Source: Craterostigma plantagineum | Lineage: Eukaryota; Streptophyta; Magnoliopsida; Lamiales; Linderniaceae | NCBI GenBank assembly: GCA_027422505.1 | Contig: JAPQWV010000012.1 | Coordinates: forward strand, 24,443,501-24,507,500 | Direction of reading: 5' to 3' | DNA: 64,000 nt | Part shown: in pieces, positions 12,005 through 25,068 of the stretch | How the letters are laid out: each line of letters starts with the position of its first letter | Position numbering within the stretch: the first letter of the stretch is position 1 | Notes under the pieces: generated by a model | Database searches by the model: none | Told to the model about the DNA's origin: nothing | What the model saw: the letters and a program-made list of their open reading frames with translations, nothing else | Made by a program: the position numbers and the translations under genes

Positions 12005-15000
12005 TCAAGTTGGTGCATAGATATCGCACATGCCCAACTTGTCTAAGAACTTTAAGAATATCCGACTGGATACTCCTTTAGTAAGGATGTCAGCCAATTG
12101 ATCTTCTGAACGAATCTTTGGCAACTCCACAATTTTTTCATCTAGTTTCTCCTTGATGAAGAACCTGTCAATCTCGACGTGTTTTGTACGATCATGTTGG
12201 ACCGGATTATGGGCTATATCACGTGCTGCTTTGTTGTCGCAATAGAGTAAAATTGGTTGCTTTAGGGGATAACCAAGATCTTGTAAAAGGAACTTCAACC
12301 ATAGTGCTTCGCAAATTCCTAAGGCCATTCCTCTTAATTCGGCTTCTGCACTAGATCGTGCAACAACATTTTGCTTTTTGCTTCTCCATGTAACCAAATT
12401 TCCACCTACAAATGTAAAGTATCCTGACGTTGATCGTCTATCATCAATTGCCCCAGCCCAATCAGCATCTGTGTATACTTCAACACTTTCGGCACTCGCA
12501 TTCTTTGAGAATAAGGCCCCCTTTCCTGGAGCAGATTTCAAGTACCTCAGTATGCGAATGACAGCACCCATGTGTCTTTCTCCTGGGTTATGCATAAATT
12601 GGCTAACGATACTTAGCGCATATGCAAGATCTGGTCTTGTGTGGGATAAGTACATCAATCTTCCGACTAGTCTTTGGTACTTTGCCTTGTCTGTTGGTAC
12701 CTGGTTAGTCTCAATACATAGCTTAATACCTTCTTCCATTGGTGTGTCAGCTGGTTGGCATGCTGCCATTCCAGTTTCTTCAAGGAGGTCTAAAATATAC
12801 TTTCTTTGAGATAGAAAAATACCTTTACATGATCGAGACGCCTCAATTCCAAGGAAATATTTTAAAGCGCCTAAATCCTTCATTTCAAATTCCTTGGACA
12901 TATACTTCTTCAAACTTGCAATTTCTTCTAGGTCGTTGCCCGTTACGATCATATCATCCACATATACAATGAGTGCTGTAACTCTTCCACCGCGTTTCTT
13001 CAAAAATAACGTGTGATCTGCATTGCTTTGTTTGTATCCTAACATCACCATGGATTTGGTAAATCGTCCAAACCACGCTCGTGGGGACTGCTTTAATCCG
13101 TATATTGATTTCTTCAACTTGCACACCATCTGTCTTTTCCTTTCTGTAACCATGCACCCCGGTGGGAGATCCATATAGACTTCTTCCGAAAGTTCACCGT
13201 GTAGGAACGCATTCTTCACATCAAACTGTTGCAGTGGCCAATCGAGATTCACAGCTAAGGATAATAATACTCGAACTGTATTGATTTTCGCCACTGGTGC
13301 GAACGTCTCAGTGTAGTCAACTCCATATATTTGAGAGTATCCTTTTTGCCACCAATCTTGCTTTGAAACGTTCAATGCTACCATCATTGTTGTATTTCAC
13401 GGTAAAGATCCATCGACACCCAACTGGATTTTTTCCGGTAGGACAGTCAACAAGCTCCCAAGTTTGATTCTTTTGTAAAGAGGCCATCTCCTCATTCATT
13501 GCAGATTTCCATCTCGGATCGTCTAAGGCTTCCTGCACACTATTAGGAATAGATACAGAAGATAATTGATTGCAAAATGACTGATTTGATTGTGACAAAC
13601 GGTGCGTAGACATGTAATGATTCATGGGATATCTAACGGTACTTGATAACTGAGGCTCGTATGTCAGTTTTGGGACACCTCTGTTGAGACGTGGTGGTAA
13701 CTCTCTCCGTGATGACTCAGGAACAGCCTCATGGATTACGGGTGAAATTGACTCAGTCCCAATTTCAGGTGACAACTCGCTTTCTTGATTGCTCTGATTT
13801 GGGGAGGATATGGATTCGATCTCATCTGCTTCTCCCCTTGAAGTATCATGATTACAACTCAAGTCTCGGTGATCATTGTTCTCTAACTCTTGCCCATTTG
13901 GCTCTAAAATAGATATTTCCACAACTTCTTCTTCATTGTTGTATGTGAGAGTCTGAATTTCTTCAAGATGCTCCCCTTGAATTTCAGACTCAAAGAAATA
14001 CATAGTGTCTTCATGAAAGACGTCATCCATAGTGATAAACATGCGTTTGGATGGAGGATGATAACACCTATATCCCTTTTTATTGATCGCATATCCGACG
14101 AAGACACATTTCAGAGCTCGGGGCATTAACTTACTGCGTTGGTGTTTGGGAATATGAACATAGGCAATACAACCAAACACATGTGGTGGAAGATTTGAGA
14201 CTGTCGGGGCAACAATAGCTTCTGTAAGTGTCTGAAACGGGGTCTTGAAATCAAGAGATCGAGAGGGAATGCGATTTATGAGGTAATCCGCAGATAACAG
14301 TGCTTCACCCCAATAATTCAAAGGCATGTGAGCTTCAATGAGAGATGCACGAACTACTTCCAATAGGTGTCTATTTTTCCTTTCGGCAATGCCATTTTGT
14401 TGAGGTGTATCCGGGCAACTTGTCTGGTGAATTATGCCATGAAGGTTCATAAATTGTTGAAGTTCTGATTTCTGATATTCTCCTCCATTATCACTGCGCA
14501 ATATTTGTATTCGAGCATTGTATTGTGTACGGATGGTATTGTAGAACTTCTGAAATAAGCCCCACACTTCCGACTTTGATTTCATTAAACATAGCCAAGT
14601 CATTCGAGTGCAGTCGTCAATAAAGGTGACAAACCAATACGAACCTCCTAAAGTTGGAATTTTTGATGGTCCCCAAACGTCAGAGTGAACAATCATAAAC
14701 GGAAGAGGGCTTTTATTCTAACTCAAAGGATATGAGACACGATGGCTCTTTGCAAGTTCACAGACATGACATTTGAGAATGGAGATATCCACATCTGTAA
14801 ATAAACTAGGGAATAATTTATTTAAGTAACCGAATGAGAGGTGTCCTAACCGGCGATGCCTTAGTAAGATCTCAGCTTCCTTCTTGGAAGAACCACTTTT
14901 CTCTGTAATCATAGCGCGCTTTAGTTTCCCATTAGCTTCTAACTCGAAGTCCAAATAATACAAATTCCCTCTTCTAACACCATAACCAATCGTCTGCCGA

Positions 15001-16290
15001 GTTCGGATGTCCTTAAACACACAATGATCAGGCCAAAAATTAACAACACAACATAGCGCAGTAGTGATCTGAGATACCGATAACAGATTATACTCTAGTG
15101 AAGGAACAACCAACACTGAATCAAGATGTAATGTATTTGTGAGATAAGACGAGCCTTCTCCAACAACCGGAGCAGTATTACCGTTAGCCGTGGAAACACA
15201 TTTTTGAGATGACTGGTTAAGATTGGTAACATGTCTAGCATCGAACGTCATGTGATCCGTCGCGCCAGAATCAATTATCCATGCACTATTCAAAACAGGT
15301 GCAGAAATTGCCTTACCTTCAGTTTTCGTAGTGGTTGCGACAATTGCGGATGGTGTGTAAGAGCTATTATCTTCTTTTGTTTGGGCAACTGCTACGGTGG
15401 ACGGACGCTTGGCATTTCGATGTTTTTTGGGATCCCACCAATCTGGATATCCAATAAGTTCAAAACATTGATGTTTTAAATGACCTGTTTGGTTGCAATG
15501 AAAGCATTTGAATGGACGCTTGTCTGAGCTGCTTGAATTCTTTGAGTCAGCGACTTTGATGTGATCTTGAGACTTCTGGTTGGGCCGATGATAGGAAAGC
15601 ATAGCAGAAGCATCGATCTTCTCGATATCATCAGTAAGAGTCGTCAATCTGATGGCCTCTCGACGGATGAGGGAATAACACTCTTCAAGATTAGGTAGTG
15701 GTTCATGGCGTAATATTTCTCGTCGAAGTTGATCAAAGGTACCGTCTAATCCAGCAAGAAAGATGTGAATTCTGATTCGCTCGATGGATTGCCGATATGA
15801 TATGACATCGTCTGGATCTTTCATGATAACTCGATCACGATGGTCGAGTTCTTGAAATATTTCTGTTAACTCACCATAATAGATAGAGATGGATTTGCTA
15901 CCTTGTTTGGCCGAGAAAGCTCGTTGATGTAACGCGTAGACATGCATCTCATCGTTACCATCATAAAACGCCTTTGCTAGGGCACTCCAAATTCCACGGG
16001 CTGTTGGTATACGAAGATAACGCTTGAGGATCTCAGGACTCATGGACATTAGGAGCCAACGTTTCACTTTCTGATTTTCGGCATTCCATTTTTCATAGCA
16101 TCTTTCTCGTTAGGGATTAGAGAGGTTCCCGTGATATAAGAAAGTTTTTCACGTTCAGCAATATGCATCTCCATCAGTTGAGACCACACATCGTAGTTTG
16201 TTTCTGTAAGTTGAATGCCGACGTTGAAGGCACCCTCTGATTGAACCAAGATCGGGACGGATCTGGTTCCCGATTCTCACTCATTTTTGT
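12005..16290 (-). pseudogene. Copia gag-pol polyprotein, interrupted
   Basis: All domains are present in copia order. Gag includes a zinc knuckle (CFHCNQTGHLKHQC) near 15500-15460; protease has the DSGATDH motif near 15280; integrase has a pre-integrase HRRLGHLSFG segment and the core motifs HSDVWGPS, RSDNGGEY and PQQNGIAERKN; reverse transcriptase has YVDDMIVTG near 12960; RNase H includes ADWAGAIDDRRSTSGY and KHVEIDRFF. Breaks are: a frame change near 16250 after the first ATG, a one-base loss near 16098, an in-frame TAG at 14718-14720 between the pre-integrase and core parts, and one extra A in a run at 13343-13347. It is therefore not expected to make an active polyprotein. Confidence 0.9.
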
Positions 16291-16336
16291 TTTGGTGGTG
16301 GGATTTTTGATTTGCAGGAATTTTTAGAACCTCATA

Positions 16337-16349
16337 GGCTCTGATACCA
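16337..16349 (-). other. Copia primer binding site (initiator tRNA-Met)
   Basis: Read on the minus strand directly after the 5' LTR the sequence is ATGGTATCAGAGC, the standard plant copia primer site. Confidence 0.9.
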
Positions 16350-16554
16350 TGTGAGCAGTAGTGAGAAATAGAGAAAGATGAATAAAGAGCTCAAATTATT
16401 ATTCATATTCCACGATGATACATTGTATATATAGGCTAATACCCATAATTAACTCCCTAATTACTCCACTTATCTCTTATTTAATACCAATCCCCATAAA
16501 TCAGTAATCTATCTACGGAACGTATCAATCATAATAAATAACAATATCTCAACA
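16350..16554 (-). repeat. Copia 5' LTR
   Basis: This is the partner LTR, followed by ATTAA. On the minus strand it is the 5' LTR and is followed directly by the primer binding site. Confidence 0.95.
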
Positions 16555-19500
16555 ATTAATACCGTAAATATTTATCATGCAGAAGCATGTCAAATAATTC
16601 ACGTAATAATATAAACACCCAAGCACATAGTCACGTAGTTTAAGCACATACAAATAAATTATGTGTTGGTTGAAATTCCCACTTACCTGGTATCCTTAGC
16701 TATTAGCTTATCGAACTGTAAGTTGCTAACCTTCGAACCCTAAGTATAGAAACATATATGGTTTGTTAGTCTAATTACCGTTTCACGAAAGTGGCTTAGT
16801 TTGAAAATCCTAGTTTCGACTTCTATAATTTCGAAACCCTAAAATTTAGTACTTAACCTAAACTAAGAAATACTATTAACATAAATCTCGGCATGATGAA
16901 TCTCGACATGTTTCTAAAAATGAATCTCTATATGAACTATAATCTCGAGCTTGCTTATGAATTAAATCTCGACAGGGTAAAAACAAATCTCGAGATAAGG
17001 CATGAGATAGTTTCGACATTTTCATGATAATTTCAAAGATCTCGATACACATAAGGCATAAATGTCGAGCTTTGAATCAGTGCATGATATCGACATCTTG
17101 AAGTGTTCTAAATCGCCCGAATGCTAAAATGGTTAACCTATACTTAAATTAATAAATTATTTTAGTATCTGACATAGTGTAAATCGGTTGACAATTGCCA
17201 ATTGTATTCATTGACAAGAAATTTCCGCTAAGCAATTCTCTCCATCCACCGAAAGTCATCTTTTCCATTGGAAAATCAATTAACCTCTAAATTTGGCCGA
17301 TAACTCATGACAGATTTTAGCAATTCACACTATCCATAAGTCTGATTATTATTTCCAATGTCCTAGGTGCGAGGTTTATGCTAAGGAACATACGAATCAA
17401 TGCGAAGTTAATTACTCGAAAGTTCATCTAAGTTAATACCCCAATTTTATACCTTTAAAATCTCATCTTTATTAATTGTCAGACGTAACATAAACCTATA
17501 CCAATCTAAGCAACCATGTGAGCATGAATTGAAGCTCAACAATTAGGGTTTTCTACTACTACTTCTACCCGAGAGTTTCCTGTGATTTATATCACTTATA
17601 GAAATATAATAAATGTAAAACCAGAACTGAATTTACAAGTTACGAGTAAGATATTTACTTACCAATTATTCACAATTTGCTTTGTTAGGTGTTCTTTGAT
17701 CTTGATCGAGTTTTCTCCTTGTTAGAGTAATAGAACTCCTTTCGATTATGTTTTTCTTTTACTTCTAAGGGTTTTTAATTTATAATCTAATGGATATACA
17801 TTAAAGTGCTTAGGAAGATGTGAATGAAAGGACAAGGAGGTGACGGACTTTCCTCCTAAATTAAGCAACGTCTCCTTCTAATTACACGGTTTGTCTTGTT
17901 GAGTCTACTTGAATTATGATTGGTCCGATCTAATAGTATGTGTTGACCAAATTTCCCATACTACTCTTGTCCGATTTTAGTCTCTAATTGATTAACTAAA
18001 TTCATCTTATGATCGCCCAATCCTACCATGTGTGTACTTCATTTAATCGGCGAAAGTTATCACCTACGCAAAACCTTAACATTACATGTATTAAATCGAC
18101 CATTAATTTTCTTAGGAATCGCCCAAGTTTCTACGCTGAAGTCTAAGTTGCCCGAATTCAGTATTTGATATCTAAATAATACTACAATCGCTGGATTTCT
18201 AACTTGTTCATAACATTACTTACTCGGCGAAAACTAACAAGTAAAGCTTTAATTTCTTATCTAATATCTATTGCTATCGGTCGAAACAGATTTTTATATA
18301 AGTATTAGAATTCTATTTTACCTGATGATCGAGCGGATCGAGTAATAAAAATAAAACGAATATCGACGAACTATCATACGCTCAACAGGCAAGTATACCT
18401 ATCGAAAATAGTATAGAATTGGCAGGTATTCGAGTATCGAACCCAAAGGAACTATATACTCTAGAAAACGTCGTTTAAATATCCTAGTAGAAAAGTCGAT
18501 GTTTTTGTTTTGGAAAATGGAAAACACAGTAAACACTTAAATAAAAGCTAATAATAATAATAAACGCGACGACTTTGTGAAGGAAACGTATTTGAGACTT
18601 CGAATCCCCCTAGCTCAATCGAACGCAAACAAGTTATATATTTTAACTAATTATTATACCGTGAGGATTCCTAGAGCATGCGTACGAATTTATACGACTG
18701 ACGAAACTGCGCCTTATCACATAAGAGTCGTAAACAACTAATCTACGAATTAAGTAGCTGGGCAAGCTTCCCTAACTACTCAAACAAAGATTGCATTAAA
18801 ACACGACGAATTCCGCTATTAGATTTGACTCTAATCCGACGGGATAGCCCAACCTATCTCTAGCGATGGATTTATTGCGCTCATTTACGAGTGGTCTAAT
18901 CGTTCGCCCCTCTCTCGAGCGTAGCGTACGATTTTCCGACAATTATTTCGACCACATAAACATAATCAAAACAATAACATAAATCATAACCGAGTCATAA
19001 TAAAAAGCATATCAAAAATACGTTCAACATACGTACGATCTCGCTAGGGTTCATCTAATCTCAAATACTACGGGATTCAGCCACTCATATTAAACATCAA
19101 CATAACGAGGACCGTAAATAACAAAGATAAAACCACGTTTCTTCCCTGAATTTCGTTGAGGAGTTTTCCCGAATAGGTGGTGGGCGTCTCAGTTTGTACC
19201 TTTTCTTGCCCTTCTTTGCACTGTCCGTTGGCTCCTCCTATGCTCGCAGCCCGTCGCAGCCCAAGCAGCTGCCTCGCCTTTACTTCGCAGTCCTCAGATC
19301 AGCCACAGCCCACCCAAAACAGCCGGACCGCAGCCCCCTCGACCCACAGTCGCAGCCGCAACCGCAGCCCGCTCGGCTCGGATAAGCCCTCCCGTGCTGC
19401 CTCGTAGCTGTTGCTCACACGACGCCACAACCAAGCAGTTGCAGCTCCTTCGTATTGGCGCACACTGCCTTAAGATACAACTCAAGAGCAGTTCGGGCTT

Positions 19501-20458
19501 GCTCGTCGCTGGTACTTATGAGCACTACCAACTCCCCCCAAAGCCGACTACCCCATCGTTGGTGGGTGATCCCCTTTTATAGACGATGGAGATAAACACG
19601 CAGCCCTAAGATTAGATCACAATATCTTTCCTTCTTTGAATATGTAGATCTGCCGCCGCCTTGATTTATCTGCTCGTGGACTGAGCAAGATCGTGTTGTG
19701 ATTTTCTTTCTTGAGCCGTGTATCTCCTCATTTCCTTCATCTCGTCGTTTTCCTTTTTTTCTTCCTTCGCGTGCTCTGTCGATCGATCATGTGTGTGCTT
19801 GTGGGTCATCGGTGGTTTTTATTTTTTTCTTCTTTCTTGACTTACGTAAGAGTGTATGCATCTATATAGTGTATCCATTTATCATAAAAATGGATTTGAG
19901 CTTTTTTTCTTCTCTTGGGCAGATTTTTATCCTTGGGCCCAGTTAGTTTTTTTGGGCGGATATTGGTCTTGAAGATCCTTAATTCCTTGTAAGTCCGTCG
20001 GTTGTAATTCTTTTTTCTCCAATACCTGTCGAATATTCAATAAAAACGTAAAAGCATACTATTCGAAGAACTTTTAAATAAATAACAACCGACATTACGC
20101 CTTTACGTGGTATAAAATTGATAAAAATTTCGTTTATCACCTGAAAATTAAGTCCTCACATGATATCTTCCGGACTTTGCCCTTTACTACAATTAGTCGA
20201 ATTTCACTTTGTAGTAAACTTATTTTCGCCAAGATTTCTTAAGTCCCACCTACACTTAAATGTTACCCAAATTTTCCTAAGTCCTAATATCTTCGCATAG
20301 GTCAGAATAAAAGTAATCACGTAAGACATATAAGACTATAAAACACATATCATGCAGTCGTATAAACACATAATATTTATGCAAATATATTGGTCGGATT
20401 ACTTACGGGACTCGGATATTACATCCTCCCCCCCTTAAAAAGGATTTCGCCCCCAAAA

Positions 20459-21360
20459 TCAGGCAGGGAGAAATAACTCAGGGTAGCGGTTCATCATATC
20501 ATCTTCCCGTTCCCAAGTGGCTTCTTCTGTTGACTGATTTTGCCACAATACTTTTACTAACGGGATCTCCTTGTTCCGCAACCGCTTTACTTCGTGCATC
20601 AAAATTTCTACAGGTCTCTCCTCATAACTCAAGTCGGGCTTGAGTTGTTGGTGAAAACTTTCGTTATTCAACACATGACTGGGATCTGCGACGTATTTTC
20701 GTAACGTCGATATGTGAAAGACGTCGTGAACCTGAGCTAATGATGCTGGTAACTCCAGCTGATAAGCTACTTCGCCTACCTTCTTAAGTATCCGGAACGG
20801 TCCTATGTATCTCGGGCTCAACTTGCCTTTCTTTCCAAACCGTTTCACGCCTTTCATTGGGGATACCTTTAAAAATACCCAATCATCTGCTGTAAACTCT
20901 AACGGTCTTCGCTTTTGGTCCGCATAACGCTTCTGTCTACTCTGTGCCGTTCGCATTCTTTCACGTATCTTTGAAATGGCCTCCGTCATTTCTTGCACCA
21001 TATCAGGGCCTAGTATTGCCCGTTCTCCAACTTCATACCAATGAATTGGAGATCTGCATTTGCGTCCGTAAAGAGCTTCATATGGAGCCATTTCAATCGT
21101 CGCGTGATAGCTGTTGTTGTAAGAGAATTCGATCAATGGAAGATATCGGCTCCAATTTCCTTTGAAATCGAGTACGCACGCCCTTAACATATCTTCCAAT
21201 GTTTGGATTGTTCGTTCTGACTGCCCGTCAGTTTGCGGATGATAGGCAGTACTGAAAGAAAGTTAGGTTCCCATTGCCTTCTGCAAGCTCATCCAGAACT
21301 TAGAGAGGAACCTCGAATCGCGGTCGGAAATGATCGATATTGGATGACCCGAAAGTTTGG
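20459..21360 (-). pseudogene. Tekay/Del-like gypsy integrase, 5'-truncated
   Basis: The long ORF 20459-21199 covers the integrase end: [19 protein letters not shown], the [18 protein letters not shown] strand, [12 protein letters not shown] and a chromodomain-like tail ending in [19 protein letters not shown]. Upstream homology ([16 protein letters not shown]) continues in another frame to about 21360, with a frameshift near 21255. There the sequence changes abruptly into an exon of the phosphate transporter, so the rest of pol, gag and the 5' LTR are missing. The chromodomain-like tail places the element in the chromovirus group (Tekay/Del). Confidence 0.85.
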
Positions 21361-21768
21361 CGTGAGCTCCGTGATCTTCTTCCCTATCGTCGCGATGACC
21401 CGATACCCCCACATTGCAAGACCCGCCACGATTCCGAACCCGCCCCACGCCAGCACGTCGGGCGGGATAGTAATCTCGGCCCCACCCAATCCTCCCTGAA
21501 GGATCGAAAGGGCCGCCGCCATCGGGCCGATGGCGTTGGACACGTCGTTGCCTCCGTGTGCGAACGACATGAAGCACGCGGAGAGCACCTGCATACACAT
21601 TTGCAGCCCCTCAAATCAAATAAATAAAAACTTTCAAAATACCCTCATCTGTAAATTACAATTCTATAAATTGATAAACTCTCTATAATAATGTAAAATC
21701 TTCTTGTCTCGATCGGGGCCTTTGTAAAAAATCATCAAGTTCGATAAGGTAATAAGATAATGAATTAC

Positions 21769-22012
21769 TACCTCCGTCCCAAACCGTTTTGGACATTTTA
21801 CTATATCGGGCGTCCCAAACCATTTTGGACATTTCCTTTTATAGCAAAAAACTACCACAAACAATCAATATAATAATATTAAATATCATCAAAAGACGTG
21901 CCAAAACATACACTTTTTTACCTTTCCAACACACTATATTATTAAAATATTCAGTTTCTTAATTCCCGTGCCAATACCCAAATGTCCATAAACTTATGGG
22001 ACGGAGGGAGTA
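21769..22012. mobile_element. Stowaway-like MITE in the pseudogene's third intron
   Basis: The element begins TACCTCCGTCCC and ends GGGACGGAGGGAGTA; the termini are inverted repeats of the Stowaway (Tc1/mariner) type with TA at each side as the target duplication. It is about 240 bp long, AT-rich and noncoding. A second internal phrase CGTCCCAAACCATTTTGGAC repeats part of the left end. Confidence 0.85.
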
Positions 22013-22443
22013 TTTTTTTTCAGACCTTCAAAAATATTACAATTATAAATAATGATAATTTGTTAAAATATGAATGTATTGTGATAAAATTTAAATCTAA
22101 TTGGATTTCATTCCCAACTTTTTTCAATCGCAGCCAAGAGTTCCAAAGAAACAAATATGAATACTAAATTAGCTTAATATAAGAAATTTGTCTTTTAAAT
22201 AATAAAATATTAATTTTTGATATATTAATATCTCTCTAAATTAATTAAGTTTAACGGTCCTAATGTTATTAATTTAGAGGGATTTTATTGTACTCAAGTG
22301 TCAGCTTCACCTATCACCAATTGGTATAACGCCGAAGCACCTTAATTTCTAATAACCTGCATGTAGCCGAAGACACCGTAGATGATCTCTAGCTGGGTTC
22401 CCTTGGGGCCCGCCACGTCGGACAAAAACCCGCCCACACTTTT

Positions 22444-23128
22444 TGTTGATCTATGACCGTCGATCGACTCGGAATTAACCTGCGTTTACGCGTGTATGCT
22501 TCGATCTAACTCAATCGAGCAATCGCCAGCTCAATCGATCGAAATCCGCAGCAGGAAACACAGAAAACACAAACAGGATTTTATGTGGTTCGGCAATCTT
22601 TGCCTACGTCTACGGACCAACAGAGCCTTCGATTCGATTATCCACCAACTAGAGATTTACAGACCTCCACGTCTATTACAAATCTCTAGTTAACAACTTC
22701 CGCTAATTCTAACCCTAGCAAAAGTTACGAGCTCTCAAAATGGTGAGCTGAACACTGCAAGCTGATATTTATACAGTAGAATTAAAAAGTGCTTCTGATC
22801 CGCTGCATCAGCGAGTTGTACCATGCGCAGCTAGGATTGTACAGCGAGCTCATATGTCACTTACAAAATCGCTCCCACCAACATAAGTTTCATTCCCAGC
22901 CATCAGAGCCACTTTAGCGCTAGATCTAACGAACACCATTTAAGCTAAGATCTTCAAATCTGAACCATCAGATCATGTGCGCCTATCATCGGACGATCAG
23001 ACTTCAATCTGGGAATTTAGAATGAATTTCAGCTGAAATTCAATATCCTGAAAGTTGTGATCATCTGAGCTTATTCCCGGCCATTTCCCGGCTTCTCTAC
23101 GGCGAGTTTAGGCTCACCAAACCCAACA
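22444..23128 (-). repeat. LTR of the gag-protease copia element (3' LTR)
   Basis: It starts TGTTGATCTATG and ends ACCCAACA on the plus strand. The phrase GTGGTTCGGC and a poly-purine CAAGGTAGAG just outside on the minus strand fit a copia 3' LTR. Confidence 0.92.
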
Positions 23129-23266
23129 AACTCTACCTTGAACCTAGAGCTCGCAATCCATGCCACGAGATCCTCTTATACAGCCCAAACACGCAAGCTT
23201 TAGGCGGCACAAGATCATACCAGAACCAGCCGTGTGGTTTTCTTCAGCTTCATGAATTTTCATCAT

Positions 23267-23720
23267 TTACCATCGTAATTCCTCTGCAGCTTGCAAATCG
23301 ATGCTCCACCTCGATTCATACTTCTGCTCTGTTGTCATCAAGCTCCTTGTTAATCCCGAGCGAGATTGAAATCTCCCACTCGGAACCAACTCGGACTTTC
23401 GAGCTTCCAATCTTCGTTTCCTTCGAAGATTCTTCGATCCTAGCAACATGAGCCCGTTTCCCGACCCACCTCCGGCTAGCCATGCGCTGCTCCTTGGCCT
23501 CTTTCACAGGTACAACCTCAGCAGCTCGTAGTGCTTCCATTTCAGCAGTAGCAGTTTCTGGTTTTTCAGCAGAAACACGAGTTTTCGTCGAACTTTCTTC
23601 ATCCGTTTCGACCTCCATATCCGAGCTTTCATCCACCTCAGAGCTTGACCTCACTTGTGGCCTGATAGGACTCGCCGTAACAGGTGAAATCTCCTCCACC
23701 TCGAGCTCAGAATCATCGCA
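23267..23720 (-). other. Acidic/Ser-rich ORF region replacing pol in the copia element
   Basis: The minus-strand ORF 23699-23316 (127 codons) is rich in Glu, Ser and Thr (for example SSEVDESSDMEVETDEESS) and has no integrase or polymerase motif. It may be a residual linker of the original polyprotein or element-specific sequence. No function can be named. Confidence 0.4.
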
Positions 23721-23858
23721 GTCGAGCTCACTTTCGCCATATTCACCACAGCAGTTTCTGTCAAAACTGCTCCAACCAAGGGTTTTGCACGGCCTCGTTT
23801 TACCCCAAGACGAGGTTTCTGTGATCTCCCTTGCACCGCATTCGAAGCTCTACACTTC

Positions 23859-25059
23859 CTAGTTTCCATACATGTGCTTTTTATCACTAAGCACCCTTCC
23901 AAGACAAATTCCATGCCTCCGAAAACCAGAAATAATCAGCCTCCCCTGTTTTCTGACAGTGATTTTTCCGGCAGCTGTACTTGTGTTGTAACCGTTCGAA
24001 TCCATTGCTCCGATGGATATCAAGTTCCTCCTTAACTCAGGGACATACCTAACATCCCTAAGAATGCATACAACACCTGACTTGAGCTGCAAATACACGG
24101 AACCACTGCCCCGAACATGACAACATCTGCCATCACCGAGCTTCACACTTTCTCCTTTCGACTCTTGAAAGTTTTGCAACCATTCTCTGTTGCAAGTCAC
24201 GTGAAAGCTACATCCCGAGTCAATGATCCATTCCTTGCTCGCCTTGTGCCCAGACACATTCAACGCCTCAGCAAAACCGACGCGTACTACAGCAGTATCT
24301 GCAGCACAAACACCATTAGAAATCGCTTCTGAAATTTCAGCAACGTTCGAGCCTTTTGTTGCTGCGTTTTCAACCTCAAGACGAAGGTTTCCCGCAGGTT
24401 CTCGATCTGCAACCGACCCTCTACATGTACTTGAGGTTCCAGCTCCACCATTCGACCTAACCACAGCCGCAGCCACCTCAACATCATCGCAAACCGCAGC
24501 CGTTCGAACATCACCTCCGAACTTCGTCGTTTGCCTTCGATGTGGACATAACCTTCGAATGCGGCCTTCCTCGTGGCAATGGTAACACCTCAGAGGCCTC
24601 ATGAGCTTCCTTTCTACAGCCTTCTTCGAGTCATTCGCGTTCCTACTCAACCATTTCCTCCTCACACACTTCGACTCATCCGACGAACTCAAAATCGACT
24701 CGGTTCTTTCATTGAGCAGCTGTGAGATGATCTTCGAAGGAACGTTCTTCGACTTCTTAGGCTTCTTCACGTACAGCTCATCTCGCCTCCAAATTTCGTC
24801 CGTCGTGGACTGCTCCAACGCGTTTTTCAGAACTTCATCACCTAGACTCAATCATCATGCTTCGAGCCTTCGTTCGGATGATTTCCTTCTTCGTTGCACT
24901 TGAATCCTCAGGTAGCAACTCCTCCTCAAGGTCGTAATCAATCAGACGAGCCTTCATCTTCAATTTCCAGGCATTGAAATCCTTCGATCCATTGAAGATA
25001 TCCAATTCAAGTCGCATCGCAGCCATAACGTGAAGATCGAGTTCGTCGTCCACGCTCAC
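23859..25059 (-). pseudogene. Copia gag-protease coding region (nonautonomous)
   Basis: From about 25059 the minus strand encodes a gag start typical of copia (IFNGSKDFNAWKLKMKARL), interrupted by a stop near 24838 and resumed in the ORF 24851-23859. That ORF has a basic region, a zinc knuckle in which the expected His is replaced (CYHCHEEGRIRRLC), and a protease with the DSGCSFHV motif followed by GDGRCCHVRGSGSVYL and LRDVRYVPELRRNLIS. Reading ends soon after protease. The damaged knuckle and missing pol indicate an element that would depend on others. Confidence 0.8.
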
Positions 25060-25068
25060 CGCACCATT

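Larger units (their letters stand above)
11793..16554 (-). mobile_element. Young Ty1/copia element (4.76 kb), complete ends
   Basis: Two 205-bp LTRs (11793-11997 and 16350-16554) differ at a single base (C/T at the 20th position). They are flanked by the 5-bp target duplication ATTAA (11788-11792 and 16555-16559). The element lies on the minus strand: the primer binding site TGGTATCAGAGC, complementary to initiator tRNA-Met, adjoins the right LTR and the purine tract CTTGAGGGAGGG adjoins the left one. It is inserted in the LTR of the gypsy element. The polyprotein is broken in several places despite the near-identical LTRs. Confidence 0.95.
10930..20423 (-). repeat. 3' LTR of a Tekay/Del-like gypsy element, split by a copia insertion
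   Basis: Read on the minus strand, the integrase ORF is followed by a purine tract (AAGGGGGGAGGA) and then the LTR start TGTAATATCCGAG, so the LTR begins at 20423. It runs left to about 16560, is interrupted by the copia element 11793-16554, and continues to somewhere near 10930-11100. Without the copia element it would be about 4.7 kb, within the range of this lineage. The left end is not resolved because no partner LTR exists in the window. ORFs inside (for example 19177-19582) show no homology. The part near 18390-18470 has a phrase (AGGTATTCGAGTATCGAACC) common in gypsy LTR/leader regions, so a further nested element cannot be excluded. Confidence 0.55.

Noticed and set aside
19177..19946. 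Short ORFs rich in Ser, Pro and Gln inside the gypsy LTR
   Set aside because: No homology, no splice structure, and they sit within LTR sequence.
24117..24903. Plus-strand ORFs opposite the copia gag-protease region
   Set aside because: They are reverse-frame shadows; the minus-strand frame has gag and protease motifs.
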